A stretch of 64,000 nucleotides of DNA from Isoetes taiwanensis. Taxonomy: Eukaryota; Streptophyta; Lycopodiopsida; Isoetales; Isoetaceae. The DNA is taken from contig JAJEKV010000010.1 of assembly GCA_021234155.1 (NCBI GenBank), forward strand, positions 15,882,275 to 15,946,274, in the 5' to 3' direction. The position numbers and the translations under genes are program-made. Position 1 is the stretch's first letter. Every line of letters begins with the position of its first letter. Below the pieces are notes generated by a model that was not told where the DNA came from, made no database searches, and saw only the letters and a program-made list of their open reading frames with translations. Shown piece after piece: positions 59,435 through 64,000 of the stretch.

Positions 59435-59657
59435 TGATTTGATCGATGAGCACGGAGCTAAGGTAGGAAGCGGAGAGGAGCTGCCAAACACGGGAACTCT
59501 ACACTGCTGCGCCATGGAACGGGGATACGCGAGAATCGCAGTGATACAAGTATTAGATGCGAATACACTCTTGATGAGACCGACAGAAGAAGCAAAGACT
59601 CTAGGTGAGGCTGCGGGATCCGTGATACAGTGGCCCAAGGAATTACTGCGTGAAGAG
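59435..59657 (+). CDS. DUF8039-like exon, copy 3
   Basis: Sequence and borders as in copy 2, 2,393 bp further on, with no frame damage. It ends at GAG/GTGAGT and has no recognised continuation. Confidence 0.5.
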
Positions 59658-60049
59658 GTGAGTTTCAGAGATGCCTATGTTATTTCGCTTGTAGAACATG
59701 GATCGGGGGTTGAGAGATGCTCGGCAAGGAAACAATGGATCGGGGGTAAAGAACAGTTCCGTTTTAGGTGTATTTTTTCATGGAATGTTTTCTTGGAATG
59801 TTGTACATAGATCAGGCTAGGTCTAAGGCCCAGGAGATGCGGTTCAAATGCATCCTCTTGTAGTTAGTGGAGGGGCCTCCACCTAGCCGGAACCACTCCT
59901 CTTTGCAATATTCGAGGAAGATGGTTCAAGGAGAGTGGCTCGGGCAGGCTAGAGGCACTTGGGACTAAAAAACGTGAGAATACAAAGTGCAGTGGTTGTA
60001 GAGAATGCAAGCCTTGGCTTCCCTCGTGGTTTCCCCGTGGTTAGTTGTA

Positions 60050-61030
60050 GAGGCCTCCACCCGGTCAGAGCCCCTCCCTTAGCATTCAAGCGAAGATGGT
60101 TCAAGGAGAGTGACTCGGACCGGGTGAGGAGGCCACCGCTACCATACACGGGGAGAATTGGTGGCTAAGGGATTCTAGACTTGCGAGTCGAGAATGCGAC
60201 TGTTGGCTTCCTGTCTAATTCTCGACTCGCAAGTCGAGAATGCCTTGGCCATCCAGAACTCCGGATAGTACACATGGAGTGTCGGTTGGTTAAGGCATTC
60301 CCAGGCTTCATGAGCCGAGAATGTAGACAAGAAGCTTCTAATGGTTTTCGTGGTTAGTTGTAGAGGCCTCCACCCAGTCCGAGCCCCTCCCCTTCGCGAT
60401 ATTCGTCGAAGATGGTTCGAAGGAGAGTGGCTCTGACTGGGTAGAGGCCACGCGACCACACACGTGAGAATTGGTCGGTTAAAGGATTCTCGACGGCGAG
60501 TCGAGAATGCGATCATATTCGTCACATTTTCGAAGTCGCAAGTCGAGAATGCCTTAGCCATCGGTGAACTCGGGATGGTATACATGGAGTGCCACAGTAA
60601 GGCATTCCCGACTTCAGCGAGCCGAATGCATACGAAAACTTCGCGGGTTTCCGTGGTTGTTGTAGCTTCTCCTCCTGGGCCGAGTCCCATCCCTTCGCAA
60701 TATTCGACAAGATGGTTCAAGGAGACGGTTTTGACTGGGTAGAGGCCATCTTGCCACACACGGAGAATTGGGTTAGCAGAGTTGGTCACAGACAAATAAA
60801 ACCACTTCCCTTCGCAATATCTCAGGAAGATAGTTTGAAGGAGAGTGGTTAAGACTGTCCAGGCCAGCTCTAGTGCACTAGAGCCTCTGCGTTTTTCTCG
60901 ACTCACGAGAGTGCGGCGATAACACCCTCGTGGTTAGTGTGGCCAGGGGCCTCCACCCGATTGAACCAGTCCTCTTGTAATGGCCGATGAGCATGTGGTT
61001 GAAGGAGGTGACGGTAGGTGGAGGCACACT
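60050..61030. repeat. Array of ~85-bp imperfect hairpins with interspersed short hairpins
   Basis: GGCCTCCACCC(A/G)GTC...CTCC and the complementary GGAG...GACTGGGTAGAGGCC recur at about 60050-60134, 60367-60449, 60670-60750, 60790-60868 and 60948-61027. Between them lie the short TTCTCGACT..AGTCGAGAA hairpins at about 60172-60194, 60219-60240, 60487-60507 and 60528-60550. A 243-codon minus ORF runs across, but its words follow the repeat and it is not taken as a gene. Confidence 0.75.
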
Positions 61031-62340
61031 TGCACTGGGGCCATTGACGGTATGACATTCTCGAGCTCCCACGTGAGAGAGAGAGATTTGCCAGCCGGCT
61101 TAAAAAGAATGTGAAGGCGTTAGGTAGGCTGTATTGCAATCGGGCCGGTCGGGAATCCCTCAACCGACCAGCAGTCGAGTGTACACTCCCTCTTCTGCGC
61201 CTCGCCCGGTCGAAGTTCTCGACTCTTCGAGGTGGGAAAGAAACTGTACTTCACGGATTGTTGGCAAGTCGGTATTCTCAACTTCGCCACTCCCTTCTCG
61301 CATGTCTCTCTGGGTGGGAGGATATCTTTGAGGTTAGAAATGATTACGCGGAGCAATTCTATTCTTAGTTCTTAGTGGGAGAAAAACATTCCTAGTAGGG
61401 TTCTGTTATGAAACGTTCTTAGACAGTTTAGCTATATCTTTTGTGAATCTCTCCTAGTAATGTTCTGTTAATGCTCTGCAATATCTTACTTCCTAACACC
61501 TGTCTCTGATGATTTCTATCTCGGTTGCTTGCTACTACTCTTACCACTATTCTCACTTGTGCCTGTACAATGTATTCAATTCAACCACAAGCAAGAAAAA
61601 GATAACAAAAACAGAAAACAATACAAAAGGAAAAACAGATAATGAGAGAGATTAGTGAGATTAATGAGAAAACAGAGAACAGTGGAGACAAATGAGATTA
61701 ATGAGAAAACAGAGAACAGTAGAGAGAAATGAGATAAAAAAAGGGTATGATATTACAAAAACATACCTGGAAGATTTGCTGGATGAGGAGGAAGCTCCCG
61801 TGTTCGATTCCATGTGGGTACAGTCGTTCGCAAAGCGTGAATAAGGATTTGTCCGGTCAGAAATTGTATCGTGGATTAATAAGAGCCTCTAACAAATGTA
61901 ATATAAGTAAAAATGCAAGTAAAGGACTTTACGTAAAACTAAAAAGCAAAGGTAAAAAAGGCCTCACTTTCTTCTCAGCAAGAACGCTCGAACACTCAAA
62001 CCGCTGAAAAACGGGTGGTCGGAAGCCGCCCGATCCGTCGACCAAGCCTTTGCTGCCATAAGATGGCCTTGGAATGGCTCTCGGTTCGATCGATCACCGA
62101 TCGAAAACCGGGCGCTTTAAGGAAAATACGATGGCAAGAGTGATCAAAGAAAACAGGGAGGAAGAATGGCTCGGGGAGAGGAAGAGGGTGTTAACACTGG
62201 GCTGCACCCTCGAACCCTCGTGAAAAGTGCAATAATAAACTTCCGTCACGCAGGGCCCATGCCCTCCATGACGTGGCGTTATGGGAGGAAGCCGACATGG
62301 CCACGCTTTCAGCCTCGAGGAGGCTTCACGCGGGCCATGG
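61031..62340. other. Gene-free stretch; upstream region of the next element
   Basis: A 43-bp tandem pair (GAGATTAATGAGAAAACAGA words) lies at about 61645-61730. A perfect 8-bp-arm hairpin TTCGATCG-ATCAC-CGATCGAA sits at about 62082-62102. The DNA becomes GC-rich from 62000 to 62340 like a promoter region, with a short ORF at 62166-62351 that is not supported by family resemblance. Confidence 0.4.
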
Positions 62341-62610
62341 CAAGATATTAAAGGTTATGTTATATGTTTATATATGTTATCTTATGTTATATATTTAATA
62401 TGGTTTCAATGGTTGAATAGTATTAAAGGTTATATATGGTTACAATGTTTACATATGGTTTACAATGAATATGGTTGTATGGTTTAATATGGTTATATGA
62501 TTTTAGTTAATATGGTTGTATGATTTAATATGGTTTAATATGGTTATATTTAATATGTTTGTATGGTTTTATATGGTTCATATGGTCATATTTGTGGTGT
62601 TTGGGGCTAT
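62341..62610. repeat. AT-rich degenerate repeat (GGTTATATGGTTTAATAT words)
   Basis: About 15 degenerate copies of TATGGTT-containing words occur in 250 bp. No coding content. Confidence 0.7.
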
Positions 62611-62775
62611 ATGGTTTTAATGTGAGCTTTTTCATTCGGGGAGCATGTGAGATGAGTAAAATGGAGCCAAGGAAGTCCAGAGACCATTGCCCTAGGCTCC
62701 AATGGAGGAAGATGGGTTGCCTTTTGTTGCACCCTTGCAACTGCAGGCGGTATTTTGCAGAGGGCATAATAACCG

Positions 62776-64000
62776 CAGCTTGATCCATTTGATAGTGTGA
62801 ATGATGAAAGGCTGGGAGATGAACATCTTGGAGTTGGCATTGTGAAGCTTCTTATCGAAGTTGATACAATCATGTCCCAGGGAAGCTCTAGTGATTGCAT
62901 TGTGTGCTCAGGGCTGCTGAAGTCCCAAGCTCAGTTGAGATGGCCAATTAGATATATTACACACAAGAATGGTGATACTCTAGAATGCCCTACTGAACTA
63001 CACACCCCAAGGCCCACCCAAGACCATGTGGAAGATTTGGTGGTCGATGAGCATCCTTTGATCACAAGGAAGGGACGCTATGTTTTTCATAAAAGGCAGC
63101 CAAGGGTGCCCAAGAGGCCTAGAAGTGACAAATATTTAGAAAGGGTGGAAAGTATGGCACCAACCAGAGAAAACCTAGAGGCAATTAGGGGTCAAGAGTG
63201 TTGCAACCTAGATTGCACAAAGGTCCGCATACAATGTGGATGACCTCTTGGCAAGATAAGGTCCCAATACATTGGACAGCTTCAAAAAGATAGGATTAAT
63301 TTCATTTACTCCTTGTGTAGGAATTCCAGCTATGATGAAAACACAGGAAGGCTACTATATCAATTGAGGGGCATGAAGGTATGTATGAGAGCATTGAGAT
63401 GGATTCTTGGGGTGAGCAAGTCTTCATTTTACAGATACTGGGAGCAGGTTAGAAAAGGGCACAGTTTGTTCCAACATGGTAATGCACTCACTTTGAAACC
63501 TAGAGCAAATACTCTCAAGGCCATTGCAGTCTTCGAGAGCTTTGTGAGATACATGTCTCAATCTATGCCCCACAAGTCGAAGGTGAACGAGCACCTGCAG
63601 CGAGTGGTGTAAAGAGTGTTGCCACAACACTATATCCAAAAGGAGTGCCTTAAGGAGGTCAACTCCATCCTGGAAACTACTGGAGGTAGGCCTCTTTCTC
63701 AATCACATTTCAGCAAGTTATGGAGCACTCACTTCTCAGACGTGAGTGTCCTACAACACATGCCATTCTCAAAGTGCAACACTTGCATTCAACTCAAGGA
63801 TACACTTGCATCAACTGCAATAGAGAAAGAAAGAATGGCAATTAGGGGAGCAATTTGCGGATCACCAAAGGGACCAAATATCATGTAGACAGTTGTATTG
63901 GCAAAGTGGAGAACATTTTTCGAGATCTTGTGGGACAAATTTTTGTGTATAATTCATGATAAGATGGACCAACACAAGACTTTCTTGCCAAAGCTAGATC
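62776..64000 (+). pseudogene. Transposase-like gene with three in-frame stops, continuing past the window
   Basis: One reading frame runs from about 62776 to the window end, interrupted only by TGA at 63241, TAA at 63610 and TAG at 63886, with no frameshift. Features in order: QECCNLDCTKVRIQCG (Cys-rich), a winged-helix/HTH-like part (GMKVCMRALRWILGVSKSSF, YRYWEQVRKG), then LPQHYIQKECLKEVN, FSKLWSTHFSDVSV, and FSKCNTCIQLKDTL (a second CxxC). This order resembles a large family of plant and algal transposon proteins with a DUF7869-type C-terminal domain, which would lie beyond 64000; that assignment is tentative. Start not determined; an upstream exon (62652-62760) is possible. Confidence 0.6.

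Larger units (their letters stand above)
53354..59880. repeat. ~2.4-kb tandem triplication
   Basis: The unit containing the 5' end of the ParB-like gene (minus) and a DUF8039-like exon (plus) occurs three times: about 53354-55745, 55753-58138 and 58146-59880 (third incomplete). The second and third are 2,393 bp apart and nearly identical. In the first, 54040-54850 differs mostly at CAG/CTG sites. At the unit joint the gene copy ends after LDIRHLK and runs into AT-rich DNA (55380-55745). Confidence 0.92.

Noticed and set aside
60175-60906. 243-codon minus-strand ORF
   Set aside because: It crosses several copies of the hairpin repeats, and its repeated words (GWRPLQLTT and similar) mirror the repeat.

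Overview
The window looks like a repeat-dominated stretch of nuclear DNA from a land plant. The support is a recognisable plant gene (a dormancy/auxin-associated DRM1/ARP-type protein), GT-AG introns, plant-type L1 LINE, MULE and Ulp1-containing elements, and copy-to-copy differences that fall on CAG/CTG sites, which are the CHG context methylated in plant transposons. The heavy element load and an endonuclease-lacking Penelope-like element fit a large-genome, perhaps non-flowering, plant. This is inference; the sequence does not fix the species.

Layout. 1-4.8 kb: a ~340-bp tandem repeat, then scattered exon-like fragments I cannot name. 4.8-6.9 kb: a MULE-type transposase gene, cut short before its last catalytic region. 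7.2-12.05 kb: a 19-bp minisatellite (forward, then inverted) enclosing two ~820-bp inverted arms. 12-15.1 kb: no clear gene, one possible SINE, AT-rich DNA. 15.15-16.1 kb: a two-exon gene of unknown function with three AACGG (MSA-like) motifs and two TATA boxes. 16.2-16.7 kb: a 21-bp minisatellite. 16.97-18.5 kb (minus): a five-exon Ulp1-type (C48) protease gene with one internal stop, cut at its 5' side by a LINE.

18.5-23.78 kb: a decayed L1 LINE with an extra coding-like passenger before its poly(A). 23.78-33.3 kb: a Penelope-like retroelement on the minus strand, with an intact 690-codon reverse transcriptase and two 2,633-bp terminal direct repeats, each carrying a small ORF. 33.3-37.7 kb: no gene recognised. 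38.17-38.66 kb: the DRM1/ARP-like gene in three exons, the only clear host gene. 41.7-44.3 kb: three SINE-like repeats, one split by a 5'-truncated LINE.

49.1-61.3 kb: a complex element. On the minus strand is a broken multi-exon gene with a ParB-like region and a possible methyltransferase-like region. Its 5' end is repeated three times in a ~2.4-kb tandem array that also carries, on the plus strand, an exon resembling plant transposon DUF8039-type domains. Many short perfect hairpins and ~85-bp imperfect hairpins are scattered through it. 62.8-64 kb: another transposase-like gene with three in-frame stops, running off the window.

Apart from the DRM1-like gene and perhaps the 15.4-kb gene, everything recognisable is mobile-element derived. 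Most disabling changes are in-frame stops that a single C-to-T change would explain, or indels at CAG/CTG sites, consistent with methylated, silenced DNA and possibly with base-calling error on methylated cytosines.
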